Counted from the stretch's first letter, positions 50,511 through 60,112 are shown. The stretch: 64,000 nucleotides of DNA from Hydrogenimonas cancrithermarum (GCF_030296055.1 NZ_AP027370.1:744001-808000), one strand, 5' to 3'. Numbers and translations: made by a program. The notes: generated from the sequence alone by a model not told the origin.

Positions 50511-51185
50511 ATGCAAATACGAAGTTGCATCTACTGTAACGACCGACTCTATCTGCTCGGTGACGGTATGGTCAAATGCAGTGTGTGCAAACGAAAATAC
50601 AGCCCAAAAAAATTCGCACGCCATATGTCTCTTATCGAAGCGTTTCGCGACGATTTTACAACCAAAGAGGCTGCCGATAAACTAGGTCTCAATTACATCA
50701 CGGCCAAGCGGGTTTATGAGACTTTGCGAAAGCGGCTCGTCTCTTTTCTGGAAGAGGAGTATGCCGGGCACCGTGAAGAGATCGTCGAGTACGACGAATA
50801 TCTCTATCTCGATCATACCAAGCGAAAAGATAAAAAATATATTTTCGATGCACACAATTTTCTCACATTCGATTACGGCGGCAGAGTCTACAATATCCTG
50901 ATGCCCTCGCTCGAGCGCTACAAAAACGGATTTCTCGCCGACGGGCTCGACGAACTCTATTACACAGAGTTTTCCAAGTTTCTGAAAATCCACCGTATCG
51001 CCAAACTAAGAAGCATCGACAACACGATCGTCAGATTTTGGGAATATTTCGACGAATTCATGAAAAAGTACAATGGCGTTCGGAGAGAAAATTTCATCTA
51101 TTACCTCAAAGAGGCGGAGTTCAAATTCAATTACGGTACAAACGAGCAGATCGAAATACTCAAAAAACTTTACTTTCAAATATAA
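50511..51185 (+). CDS. IS1595-like transposase relative with zinc ribbon, probably domesticated
   Basis: A 224-residue protein starting at the ATG at 50511, with AGGA before it. Residues 1-35 are a zinc ribbon (CIYC...CSVC), followed by a helix-turn-helix (TKEAADKLGLNYITAKRV). The C-terminal end (RFWEYFDEFMKKYNGV, then FIYYLKEAEFKFNY) resembles the end of IS1595/ISXO2 transposases. No inverted repeats flank it, it is single, and it sits in the hydrogenase region divergent from nicO. Whether it still transposes or acts as a regulator is open. Confidence 0.75.
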   Translation: MQIRSCIYCNDRLYLLGDGMVKCSVCKRKYSPKKFARHMSLIEAFRDDFTTKEAADKLGLNYITAKRVYETLRKRLVSFLEEEYAGHREEIVEYDEYLYLDHTKRKDKKYIFDAHNFLTFDYGGRVYNILMPSLERYKNGFLADGLDELYYTEFSKFLKIHRIAKLRSIDNTIVRFWEYFDEFMKKYNGVRRENFIYYLKEAEFKFNYGTNEQIEILKKLYFQI

Positions 51186-51247
51186 TACTAGATGAAAGCG
51201 AAATATATCGAAAGAGCGCGGTCCTGGGTTCTCACGTGGAGCGACCC

Positions 51248-53542
51248 CTATTTCTCTTCCCTATGGAATGCATACCATGCCTGCCCTAAAGCGATCGAAG
51301 CATCGTTGACTGGAATTTTTTCGGGTATTAAAATCTCCCTTTCTTCCTCTTCGAAAGCTTCTAAAACCATATTGTAAAGGGTTCTATTTTGAAATACACC
51401 GCCTGTAAAAATCAAAGGCAACGACACATACTGTCGCGCAATCTGCACAATGCAATCACACAATGCCCTCATAAAGTATGCCGGTGCATCGGGAGTGCTT
51501 GCCAACGCCAACTCTTCGATCATCGGAGCGAAGTCGATCACACCATTCTTCACCGGTAGGCCATAAACGTTCTTTTTAACATCCGACACCCTGGCTTCGA
51601 GTAGTAGGCCACTCTCCCCTTCATAGCTAATGTGTTGACAAATGCCGGCAAGACTTGCAACTGCATCGAACAGCCGTCCTACCGAAGTGGTCAGCGGGGC
51701 ATTGATACCCTTTTGCCAAGCCTGGTGGAGCAGTTTTATTTCAGAGGGTTTGAATGATTCGACAGTGGGGTTTTTCAACGCAAGAACTTCATCGAGTGGA
51801 AAGAGCTCGAAGAGCAGTGACAGCGCGACCCTGCGCGGCTCGCGAACAGCCTTCTCACCACCGAGAAGCCTGAATGGACGAAGCGAAGCTACGCGTTCGA
51901 AGCCGTGAACATCCGCTTTGAGTACCTCTCCGCCCCATATCGTGCCGTCGTCGCCGTACCCGGTACCATCCCAACTGAAAGCCAACACCGTGTCGGTGAT
52001 GCTATGCTCGGCCATCACGGCCAAGGTATGGGCATAATGATGCTGCACTTCCACTATCGTCAATCGTTCATCGTTCATTGCTGCCTCGCTTGCCCACTTC
52101 GTAGTCGAATAGAGGGGATGTTTGTCATGAACGATGGTATCGGGAACGAAACCGTAAAAATTTGTGAAGGTTTCGACGGTGCGTTCGAAGTACTCCATAG
52201 CCTCGATACCGTTCAAGTCACCAATGTGGGGCGAAAGGATTATCTTATCCTCAAACGCCAGAGCAATCGTGTTTTTCTGGTTGGCACCGACGGCAAGAAT
52301 CTTTTTGCCCGTACGTTTTTCAAGCGGCAAGGTCATCGGCGCCACCCCGCGAGCGATACGCAGCCATTGCGGCCGTCCGGCGATAACCTGTACGACTGAA
52401 TCATCGCAGGCGTTGACGATATCACGGTCGTGGTCGAGAACCGCGTCGACAACGTGGCCAAGTTTTCGGATCAGTTCCTGCACATCTGTAATGATCGGTT
52501 CGTCGCCAAGGTTGGCGCTGGTAGCGACCAACGGGATGTCGAGATCGTCGAAAAGGAGCAGATGTAGCGGCGTATACGGCAGCATGATGCCGATGCGGTC
52601 AATGGCCGGCGCGACGGCGTCGCTCAAGTGAGGAGTGGGAAGTGAGGAGGGGGAAGTTTTTTCCATCAGAACGATGGGGCGTTCTTTACTTGTCAAAAGC
52701 CGCTCTTCCATTTCATCCACTCGGGCCAGTTTTTTGGCCGTTTCCACGTCTTTGACCATTATGGCGAAAGGTTTACTCGGGCGCCGTTTCCGCTCCCGCA
52801 GCCTTTGCACCGCTTCGTCATTCGTCGCATCGCATATCAGGTGAAACCCGCCCAACCCTTTGACTGCGACGGTCTTCCCCTCTTTGAGAAGCTGTGCAAC
52901 CGCCCCAATCGACTCTTCACTTCCAGCTTCCCACTTCTCTCTCCTGTGCAAGAGGCGCAGGCTCGGTCCGCACTCAAAACAGCTGATCGGTTGGGCGTGA
53001 TAACGTCGATCGAGTGGATTTTCATACTCTTTTTTGCATGTCGGACACATCACGAACTTCGCCATCGAGGTATTGGGACGGTCGTAGGGGATGGTTTTTG
53101 TGATCGTATAGCGGGGGCCACAATCGGTGCAGTTGATGAAAGGGTAACGATAGCGCCGGTTTCCGGGATCGCGCATTTCCGATACGCAGTTTTCACAGAC
53201 GGAGATATCGGGGCTTACGGCAGCGGTTTTGAAAGCGGCTGCATCCGATTCCACAATCGAAAACCCCTCAATCCCCTCGACATCGCACCATCTGCTTTCG
53301 ATAGTGTCAATACGGGCAAGCGGCGGTGTTTCGGACTTTAGCCGGCGGCAAAAAAGCTCGATCGTCTCTTTTTTGCCTTCAATATGGATGGTGACGCCAT
53401 CGCTTTCGTTTCGAATGTCACCGCACAGGTCCAATTCGGTGGCGAGTTTGTGGACAAACGGCCTGAAGCCGACACCCTGCACGATGCCCCCTATCTTCAG
53501 TAGCAGATGTTGCTTAGAGTCCGAGCGCGCCAAAGACGGCAT
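51248..53542 (-). CDS. hypF: Carbamoyltransferase HypF
   Basis: A 764-residue protein. The acylphosphatase domain has IGGIVQGVGFRPFV, the zinc fingers (CENC...CTDC and CPTC...CFEC) follow, then the YrdC-like and Kae1-like domains (VEVQHHYAHTLA). It transfers carbamoyl phosphate to HypE for CN synthesis. It overlaps hydE by 29 bases. Confidence 0.96.
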   Translation of the reverse strand: MPSLARSDSKQHLLLKIGGIVQGVGFRPFVHKLATELDLCGDIRNESDGVTIHIEGKKETIELFCRRLKSETPPLARIDTIESRWCDVEGIEGFSIVESDAAAFKTAAVSPDISVCENCVSEMRDPGNRRYRYPFINCTDCGPRYTITKTIPYDRPNTSMAKFVMCPTCKKEYENPLDRRYHAQPISCFECGPSLRLLHRREKWEAGSEESIGAVAQLLKEGKTVAVKGLGGFHLICDATNDEAVQRLRERKRRPSKPFAIMVKDVETAKKLARVDEMEERLLTSKERPIVLMEKTSPSSLPTPHLSDAVAPAIDRIGIMLPYTPLHLLLFDDLDIPLVATSANLGDEPIITDVQELIRKLGHVVDAVLDHDRDIVNACDDSVVQVIAGRPQWLRIARGVAPMTLPLEKRTGKKILAVGANQKNTIALAFEDKIILSPHIGDLNGIEAMEYFERTVETFTNFYGFVPDTIVHDKHPLYSTTKWASEAAMNDERLTIVEVQHHYAHTLAVMAEHSITDTVLAFSWDGTGYGDDGTIWGGEVLKADVHGFERVASLRPFRLLGGEKAVREPRRVALSLLFELFPLDEVLALKNPTVESFKPSEIKLLHQAWQKGINAPLTTSVGRLFDAVASLAGICQHISYEGESGLLLEARVSDVKKNVYGLPVKNGVIDFAPMIEELALASTPDAPAYFMRALCDCIVQIARQYVSLPLIFTGGVFQNRTLYNMVLEAFEEEEREILIPEKIPVNDASIALGQAWYAFHREEK

Positions 53543-55442
53543 TCTCCTTTCCGACAGGAAAGAGGCGGTTCATCAGAACCTCTTCATTTGCGAAGTTTCT
53601 TTGAATACGGCTAAACAGTGATTGATGGCCAAATGTCCTGCCGCACAGCACGATATGCTCCGCCTTGGCTCGCCGTTTCAGCTCCATCGCCACTTCGGTA
53701 ACATAATCACCGAACGATTCGAAGATCGAATAGGCCAGAAGAGCCGTCGGGACTTCCGCCATCGTGTAACTCATGATGCTCGCAAGAAAGGCGAAAGGAT
53801 CGAAGCGGTTGTCGGAGACTCTCGTATCGATCTGGAGACCTCCTTTTCCGACAAAGGTGAGCGCAGCCTTTCCTACAGCATCGAATCCTGGATCTTCAAA
53901 TCCCATAATGACTGCCGCCGCTTCAAAAAGAAGCCCAGGCCCTTCTCTTGAAAAGAGACGTTCCGCCCGATCGGGGTATTTCGTCTCGAAGTTTACGACA
54001 AGCCTGTCGGAGCCTTCCCGAAGCGTCACGATCTTCTCTCGAAGCTCTTCGGGGCGGAACTCGAGTGAAGGAACCGCGATGATCGGCTTCTTGCCATTAT
54101 GATACAAAAAGAGCAGCAGATCTTCAAAATAGACACCAACCGCTTTTTTGTCGGTTTTTCGGTGTTCCAGCAGAACGGAGATCACCGAGGCGGAAGCCTG
54201 ATCGAACCGTACCGTACGCGAGTGTTCGGATGCGAAGGGCTCATTCTCGAGAACGAAAAGTTCCGCAGCTTCCGCACTCTCGATCCGCTCCATTCTCTCA
54301 AGCAGCACTCCTTTCTCGAAGGGTACTGCAGCCAGACCGTGTGCGACAGCGACGCGGGCTGTATGTCGTTCGAACCATACCGGAAACGAAACGCGTTCCC
54401 CTTCGACGATAAACTTCGAATCTTTGTTGATAAAATAGCGCATATCGCGCTGTGCATCGACCTGCAGATCGTAATCGATTACATAATCGGCCGGTGCATC
54501 GCTGCCGCACTCGACATACCCGACACAGCCAAATCCCAACGCGATCAGCTCTTTCGCCAGCAGAACCGTGAAGCCGTCGTCGGGATATTTGATCGTCGCG
54601 ACACGGCCGTAGAAAGACCAAAGCGTCTCGTCGCTCACCGTCACGTCAAGCAGTGGACGCTCGATCGACAAAAGGGCATGAATCTCATCTTTGATGACGG
54701 CACAAAATTCCTCGATCCGGCCGGCATCGAGTAGCATCAGCCGTTTGCCATGAAAATCGTTTTCGCTTTTTGCATCGAAAAAGAGTCGATCGCCCATCAG
54801 CGTCTTGATGCGGACCGTTTTGCCGTCTCTTATCGCCTTTGCCGCCACTTCGAACATCGTTTTGAAACTTCCGGAATCGTTGGCATAGCGCTCTTTGATG
54901 CGATCGGTCATCTTTACAGGAACGCCGCAGTTGTGGCAGCTGATGAGTGCATAATCTTTTCTGAACGGGTTGGAGCGCATCTCCGCTTCGCACGCTTCAC
55001 ACGGTACGAAAAAACGCATCTGCGTAGTTTTTCGCTCAAACGGATACCCCTCGGCCAAACCATACTGCGCCCCGCAGCAGTTGCAGCTGGTGAAAGGGTA
55101 GTAGTAGCGCCGTGAAGAGGGATCGAAAATCTCTTTCATACACGTCGGGCAAAGTGCCACCGCATGTGGTACCGACGGACGTTCGCATTTGCGAATCTTC
55201 GGAACGGGCATCGCTTCGATACGGTGCTCCGAAGCACCCATAAACAAAGATGCCGGCAGCAGATCACCAAGCTGATTCAGAAAATCGGCAAGTTTCGGTT
55301 CCTTTTCATCCGCGATCAGCGCGATTTTCTCGTCCGTTTCGACCAGTGTGATATCGAGACCGTTTCGCTCCGCCAACGCTTCGATATAGCGTGGAATGTA
55401 GCGGTGCGCAGCGATATATCCGAGTTCAAAAATGAATGCCAA
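53514..55442 (-). CDS. hydE: HydE, HypF-like protein of the respiratory hydrogenase operon
   Basis: A 642-residue protein with a TTG start (AGGGG site). Zinc fingers CPTC...CNCC and CEAC...CHNC and the order of domains follow HypF, but the acylphosphatase N-terminus is replaced and the HHxAH metal motif of the Kae1 domain is gone. In Wolinella and Helicobacter HydE is encoded after hydABCD and is needed for mature hydrogenase. Its exact action is unknown. Confidence 0.88.
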   Translation of the reverse strand: MAFIFELGYIAAHRYIPRYIEALAERNGLDITLVETDEKIALIADEKEPKLADFLNQLGDLLPASLFMGASEHRIEAMPVPKIRKCERPSVPHAVALCPTCMKEIFDPSSRRYYYPFTSCNCCGAQYGLAEGYPFERKTTQMRFFVPCEACEAEMRSNPFRKDYALISCHNCGVPVKMTDRIKERYANDSGSFKTMFEVAAKAIRDGKTVRIKTLMGDRLFFDAKSENDFHGKRLMLLDAGRIEEFCAVIKDEIHALLSIERPLLDVTVSDETLWSFYGRVATIKYPDDGFTVLLAKELIALGFGCVGYVECGSDAPADYVIDYDLQVDAQRDMRYFINKDSKFIVEGERVSFPVWFERHTARVAVAHGLAAVPFEKGVLLERMERIESAEAAELFVLENEPFASEHSRTVRFDQASASVISVLLEHRKTDKKAVGVYFEDLLLFLYHNGKKPIIAVPSLEFRPEELREKIVTLREGSDRLVVNFETKYPDRAERLFSREGPGLLFEAAAVIMGFEDPGFDAVGKAALTFVGKGGLQIDTRVSDNRFDPFAFLASIMSYTMAEVPTALLAYSIFESFGDYVTEVAMELKRRAKAEHIVLCGRTFGHQSLFSRIQRNFANEEVLMNRLFPVGKENAVFGALGL

Positions 55443-55459
55443 TGGATACCCCTTTTAAA

Positions 55460-55558
55460 AGCGTATAGGCTGCAGGCCTGAATTTCAGGAGGTTTGCCGG
55501 TAATTATATAACAGGAGTGGTAATGGTACGGGCACTCTCGGCCTGCAGCCTATACGCT
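55460..55558. repeat. Perfect 19-bp inverted repeat between hydD and hydE
   Basis: AGCGTATAGGCTGCAGGCC at 55460-55478 and its exact complement at 55540-55558, with a 61-base spacer. The right arm includes the hydD stop codon. In mRNA it would form a long hairpin between hydD and hydE. Confidence 0.9.
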
Positions 55559-56098
55559 CGCCATCGTTGGAGAGTTATAGGCCCGAACGATCGCATCGAG
55601 CGATTTCGTCTTCGCTTTTTGAATCGCACGGATACCGGAATTTTCAAGTTCTTTCAGCGTAGCGCGGATGAGACCGTCGAACGACTCTTTCAAGGTTGGT
55701 GTCATATCGATATCGACACTCTCGATATCTTCGGGAACGATACCGATGACACTCACTTCTGCCATTTTATCGAGCATCGAGCAGATTTCGAGCATCTCGA
55801 CAACTTCGACTTCGTGTGCCGTCTGGCGGTAACTACCGAGTCCCATCAGGGCATCGGCAGGCAGGTTGTAGACTGAACCTGCATCATCTTCGATGGAGAC
55901 GGTGTCGAGAATCACGACTTTGTCATAGCTTTGGTAGTAGGTCATCAGTTTGAACCCCAGTGTGCCGCCATCGACAATATCGACGGCCGGGGAGAAGTCA
56001 TAGTTCTCCTCCAGATATTTGGCAGCATAGATGCCGACCCCTTCATCCTTGAAGAGGATGTTTCCAACACCAATGACAACCGTCGTATTCTCCTGCAT
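55550..56098 (-). CDS. hydD: Hydrogenase maturation protease HydD
   Basis: A 182-residue endopeptidase. GVGNILFKDEGVG and the nickel-binding VDGGTLG fit HybD/HyaD. It removes the C-terminal tail of HydB after nickel is in place. The ATG at 56098 (AGGAG five bases before) is preferred over a GTG at 56104. Confidence 0.95.
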   Translation of the reverse strand: MQENTTVVIGVGNILFKDEGVGIYAAKYLEENYDFSPAVDIVDGGTLGFKLMTYYQSYDKVVILDTVSIEDDAGSVYNLPADALMGLGSYRQTAHEVEVVEMLEICSMLDKMAEVSVIGIVPEDIESVDIDMTPTLKESFDGLIRATLKELENSGIRAIQKAKTKSLDAIVRAYNSPTMASV

Positions 56099-56100
56099 TC

Positions 56101-56805
56101 TCACTCCTCTTTTTTAAATTTCGATCCGCCAAAGACGATCGCCATATCGCCTTCCTGCCAGTAGATGGTACGCCAAACCTGGTAGTAGATATGGAACATA
56201 ACCCACGCGACGATCCACCACATCGTATAGTGGTGTGAGATACGCACATCCATCAGTGTACCGCCGGTCACAGGAATCGTCCAGTCGGTCACGAGGTGAA
56301 GCATCGCAGGCCACCAGTTACCGATGGAACTCAGCCCTGACTCGAGCCCATGTACATAAAGCTGCAGACCCGTCAAAAGCATCCAGGCCAGCAACAGGTG
56401 CATGATTGTGAAGTAGACGATATTAAAACTGTCGTTGTGGCTCGAATCGAAATTTTTTCGGCGATTGAGCGTCAACAGGTTCAATAGCACTTCAACGAAC
56501 TCTTTGATATTTTTCCCTGTAGGAATCAACTTCTTATACGGCTTTTCGAACCGGCTGAAAAAGTAGAGATAGGCGATGACGATCGACGTAACGTCCAGAA
56601 TGATCGCACAGATGAAGTGAACCCATCGATTCCACGCCATCACATATTTGTCGACCGCCGGATCGGCGATAAAGGTCTGATAATAAGGGTGTGCAATGTA
56701 AAGCCCCGTAATGACCGCCGCCAGAATCGAGAACGCATTGATCCAGTGGATGGTCCGCCCCGTGACGGTCATCCTTTTGACTTTTTTATATCCAGATTTC
56801 ATCAT
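56101..56805 (-). CDS. hydC: Hydrogenase cytochrome b subunit HydC
   Basis: A 234-residue membrane protein with four main helices and heme-ligand His (TIHWINAFSI and HYTMWWIVAW). It anchors HydAB and passes electrons to menaquinone. Followed by hydD with an overlap. Confidence 0.95.
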   Translation of the reverse strand: MMKSGYKKVKRMTVTGRTIHWINAFSILAAVITGLYIAHPYYQTFIADPAVDKYVMAWNRWVHFICAIILDVTSIVIAYLYFFSRFEKPYKKLIPTGKNIKEFVEVLLNLLTLNRRKNFDSSHNDSFNIVYFTIMHLLLAWMLLTGLQLYVHGLESGLSSIGNWWPAMLHLVTDWTIPVTGGTLMDVRISHHYTMWWIVAWVMFHIYYQVWRTIYWQEGDMAIVFGGSKFKKEE

Positions 56806-56912
56806 TTTAAATCTCCTTTCTTTGAGAACAAGTCCCCAAAGAAATTCCTCTCACTCAAGCTACGCCTTCGGCGAGAGAAACTCTCATAAGATGAGTGTTT
56901 CATGCGACCTCC

Positions 56913-58643
56913 TTAGATAGAGCAGCTTGTATCGACCTTGTAGACGCCAAGCTCTTTGCCTTTGGTATCGACGATATGCACAGCACACGCGATACAGGGG
57001 TCGAAACTGTGAACAGTTCGAAGAATCTCGAGCGGCTGCTCTGGATCGGCCACTTTGATACCGATGAGGCTCGCTTCGTACGCACCCTTCCGCTCTTTGT
57101 AGTCACGCGGTGCCGCATTCCATGTGGACGGAACGACCGCCTGATAATTGACCACTTTGCCATTTTCGATGCGCACCCAGTGTCCGAGTGCACCGCGCGG
57201 TGCTTCCTCGAGGCCGTACCCTTTGGCGTTTTCGCTCACTTTGTCGAAGTCGAATTCAGTCCAGGTCGAAAGATCGCCGGCAGCGGCGTTTCTCGCCAGC
57301 TCATCCGTCCACTCGACCATGATGTCCGCCATCATCTCCGTCTCGATCGCGCGCGCCGCCGTACGCCCGACCGTCGAGAAGAGAACTTTCGTCGGCAGGT
57401 TGCCGTTTTTCAGGAAGCGCGTAACATATTCGCCGATACGCTTGTCACCGCGGGCCACACCGACCACCATACGCGCCAACGGTCCTACTTCGACACGGTT
57501 GTCGTCGTAGATCGGAGATTTGATCCAGCTGTATTTATGTTTCGTATCGAGATAGGCGATACCGTTCTCTTTTTTACCGAATCCTGTATACTCCGGATCG
57601 GTCACACCGTCAAACGGATGAAGCGGTTTGTCCCCTTTGTACCATGCATGGGTGACGTCTTCGGCAATCTTTTCGGGGTCGAAATCGATCACCTTGCTCA
57701 GGTCGCCGTCCAGTACGATCCCGCTCGGGAAAAGCATCGCACCCTTGTACATCGGATTGTCGTCGAGTCGGAATCCACCATAGGCCATATAGTTCTTCAA
57801 TCCGCCTCCAGTACCGTCGAGCGCCTCGTCCGCATACATCGTACCAGCCATGTAGACATCCGGAAGATAGGCCTGCTTGATAAACTTCCTGAACTTCATC
57901 AGCAGATCTTTGAAAAGTGCGATACGTGCCGGGTTCTGGATATCCTGTACACAGGTCACACCACCGACAACGATGCTCTGCGGATGCGGGTTCTTTCCGC
58001 CAAAGATCGCCATCATCTTCGCCGCATCACGCTGCAGATCGAGTGCCTGCAGGTAGTGGGTGACACCGATGAGGTTCTGCTCGGGCGTCAATTTGTAGTG
58101 TTTGTTGCCCCAGTAACCGTTACCGAAGATGCCGAGGCGTCCCTGCTTGACAAACTTTGCCACACGCTCCTGTACCTGTGCAAATTCACTTTCACTATCG
58201 GTCCAGGGATATTCCCCTGCCACATTGGCCCACTTGCGCGCTTCTACAGCCGTCTTCTTCGGATCGGCCTCGAGCGCGGAGGTGATATCGACCCAGTCGA
58301 GTGCATGTAGATGGTAGAAGTGGACTACATGGTCGTGCAGGTAAAGCGCCCCTTGGATCAGATTGCGCACCAAACGCACGTTTTTTGGAATCGTCACACC
58401 GAATGCATGCTCGACCGCTTCGATACTTCGCTGATAGTGCGTACCGGTACAGACACCGCAGATACGCATCGCCAAAAGACCACAGTCGCGTGGATCGCGC
58501 CCTTTGAGGATCGTCTCGATCCCGCGGAACATCGTCGATGAACTGTAGGCATCCACGATGGTATTGTTATCGTCGATCACCGCCTCGATTCGGAGGTGTC
58601 CCTCGATTCGGGTAATCGGGTCAACTACGATATGCTTGCTCAT
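56913..58643 (-). CDS. hydB: NiFe hydrogenase large subunit HydB
   Basis: A 576-residue subunit. Proximal nickel ligands are in RICGVCTGTHY, distal ligands in DPCIACAVH, and the 15-residue tail after that His is the part cleaved by HydD. The ATG at 58643 overlaps the hydA stop (TGATG); a GTG at 58646 is the alternative. Periplasmic group 1 uptake hydrogenase. Confidence 0.97.
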   Translation of the reverse strand: MSKHIVVDPITRIEGHLRIEAVIDDNNTIVDAYSSSTMFRGIETILKGRDPRDCGLLAMRICGVCTGTHYQRSIEAVEHAFGVTIPKNVRLVRNLIQGALYLHDHVVHFYHLHALDWVDITSALEADPKKTAVEARKWANVAGEYPWTDSESEFAQVQERVAKFVKQGRLGIFGNGYWGNKHYKLTPEQNLIGVTHYLQALDLQRDAAKMMAIFGGKNPHPQSIVVGGVTCVQDIQNPARIALFKDLLMKFRKFIKQAYLPDVYMAGTMYADEALDGTGGGLKNYMAYGGFRLDDNPMYKGAMLFPSGIVLDGDLSKVIDFDPEKIAEDVTHAWYKGDKPLHPFDGVTDPEYTGFGKKENGIAYLDTKHKYSWIKSPIYDDNRVEVGPLARMVVGVARGDKRIGEYVTRFLKNGNLPTKVLFSTVGRTAARAIETEMMADIMVEWTDELARNAAAGDLSTWTEFDFDKVSENAKGYGLEEAPRGALGHWVRIENGKVVNYQAVVPSTWNAAPRDYKERKGAYEASLIGIKVADPEQPLEILRTVHSFDPCIACAVHIVDTKGKELGVYKVDTSCSI

Positions 58644-59878
58644 CACTTCTCTCCCTCATCAGATTTCTTTCCTGCCAATGCGCTGGCTGCGGCGTGGATA
58701 CCGATACCCACGGCGGTTGCGGTCAAGACGCCCAGACCAAACTCGTCGACGGTCTTCTCGACACCGCCCGTGGGCGCTTTGATGTTGGCGTCGGCCATCG
58801 GGCGTTCATAGGCATATTTATCCCAAAAGTCGGGCTCGGAACAGCCAATACATCCGCGTCCGACCCCGATCGGCCAGTTGACTCCTTCGTTGTAGCGTAC
58901 GATGGAGCAGTTGTTGAACGTCATCGGACCTTTACATCCCATTTTGTAGAGACAGAAGTTGTTTTTCGCTCCCTCGTCGCCCCACTCTTCGACAAACTCG
59001 CCGGCATCGAAGTGTGCACGGCGCTCGCAGTTGTCGTGAATACGGTAGCCGAAAGCGAACTTCGGTCGCAACAAAGAGTCGAGCTCCGGAATCTGGCCTG
59101 TCAGAACATAGTGGAGAATGACGCCCACCATGTTGGCCGGGTTGGCCGGACAGGCAGGAATGTTGATGATCGGTTTGCCTTTGACGATATCCATGACACC
59201 TTTCGCACCTGTCGGGTTGGGTGCAGCCGCAGGCACCCCACCGAATGTGGCACAACTGCCGACGGCCACGATGGCCGCTGCATCTTTCGACAGACGCGTG
59301 AGATGCTCTTCGAATGTCTCGCCACTCGGCCCGATCGTTCCGTAAAAACCGTTCATCGCCGTGGGAATGGAACCTTCGACAAAGAGCAGATATTTGCCTT
59401 TGAAAGTCTCGACCGCATCGTGCAGCTGCGCCTCGGCCTGATGGCCCGCCGCCGCCATCAATGTCTCCTGGAACTCGAGGCTGATGATCTCGAGAATGAT
59501 CTCGTCCACTTTCGGCCCGTCGCTTCGAATAAAAGCTTCGGAGTTGCCGGCACAATCTTGAAGTTCGATCCAGATGACCGGTACGCGGTTCATCACTTCC
59601 GCCGCTTCCGCGACGAGCGGTTCGAAGAAACTCGGCAACATCAGCATCGCCGTGGTGGCACTCACCCATTTCATGAAATCACGGCGGTCGACACCCTCTT
59701 CGGAGAGAAGATCCTGAAGTTCCAGTTTATTCCCGAACGGTTCGAGCGTTTTAAGCGCTTCGATCCGTTTTTTGCATTGGGCATAGAGTCTTTGATAGTA
59801 GACATCACCTTTGTTCGTTTCGACCCGCGAACTCTTTGCGGTAAAGAGTTTTTTCACCGCCTCTCTTTTGTCCGTCAT
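58643..59878 (-). CDS. hydA: NiFe hydrogenase small subunit HydA with long pre-Tat extension
   Basis: A 411-residue subunit. The twin-arginine motif RRDFMK is at residues 65-70, after an unusually long charged N-terminus. The Fe-S cluster Cys (VIWIELQDCAGNS, IPACPANP, GRGCIGCSEPDFWD) are complete and a C-terminal helix anchors it. A palindrome upstream may be its operator. Confidence 0.97.
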   Translation of the reverse strand: MTDKREAVKKLFTAKSSRVETNKGDVYYQRLYAQCKKRIEALKTLEPFGNKLELQDLLSEEGVDRRDFMKWVSATTAMLMLPSFFEPLVAEAAEVMNRVPVIWIELQDCAGNSEAFIRSDGPKVDEIILEIISLEFQETLMAAAGHQAEAQLHDAVETFKGKYLLFVEGSIPTAMNGFYGTIGPSGETFEEHLTRLSKDAAAIVAVGSCATFGGVPAAAPNPTGAKGVMDIVKGKPIINIPACPANPANMVGVILHYVLTGQIPELDSLLRPKFAFGYRIHDNCERRAHFDAGEFVEEWGDEGAKNNFCLYKMGCKGPMTFNNCSIVRYNEGVNWPIGVGRGCIGCSEPDFWDKYAYERPMADANIKAPTGGVEKTVDEFGLGVLTATAVGIGIHAAASALAGKKSDEGEK

Positions 59879-59892
59879 ATATCACCTCCGAG

Positions 59893-59906
59893 TGAATAAT
59901 CATTCA
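59893..59906. promoter_or_regulatory. TGAAT-N4-ATTCA palindrome upstream of hydA
   Basis: TGAATAATCATTCA, extended to AGTGAATAATCATTCACT (59891-59908), about 15 bases before the hydA start and next to its GGAGGT site. The same half-sites occur before nicO. Binding at this place would block translation start or transcription. Confidence 0.7.
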
Positions 59907-60000
59907 CTATGATAAGGAAGAATAACTTAAATTGATATTAACAGGATGAAATCCGGATTAAAAAATTTGAGTCTTATATACTTTTGGGACCAATCCGAAG

Positions 60001-60056
60001 ATGGAAGATGGAAGATGGAAGATGGAAGATGGAAGATGGAAGATGGAAGATGGAAC
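60001..60056. repeat. Heptamer tandem repeat, eight copies
   Basis: Seven perfect ATGGAAG units and one ATGGAAC in the 234-base gap between hydA and the second hydrogenase (59879-60112). The unit differs by one base from that of the array at 11684. Length may vary between strains by slippage. Confidence 0.92.
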
Positions 60057-60112
60057 GATAGTGACGCCATCCAAGGCTGTCAAGGGTTTTCAGCGCCGAA
60101 AATCGTTTTTAA

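Noticed and set aside
60001-60056. CRISPR-like array
   Set aside because: The repeats are seven bases long with no spacers; it is a simple tandem repeat.
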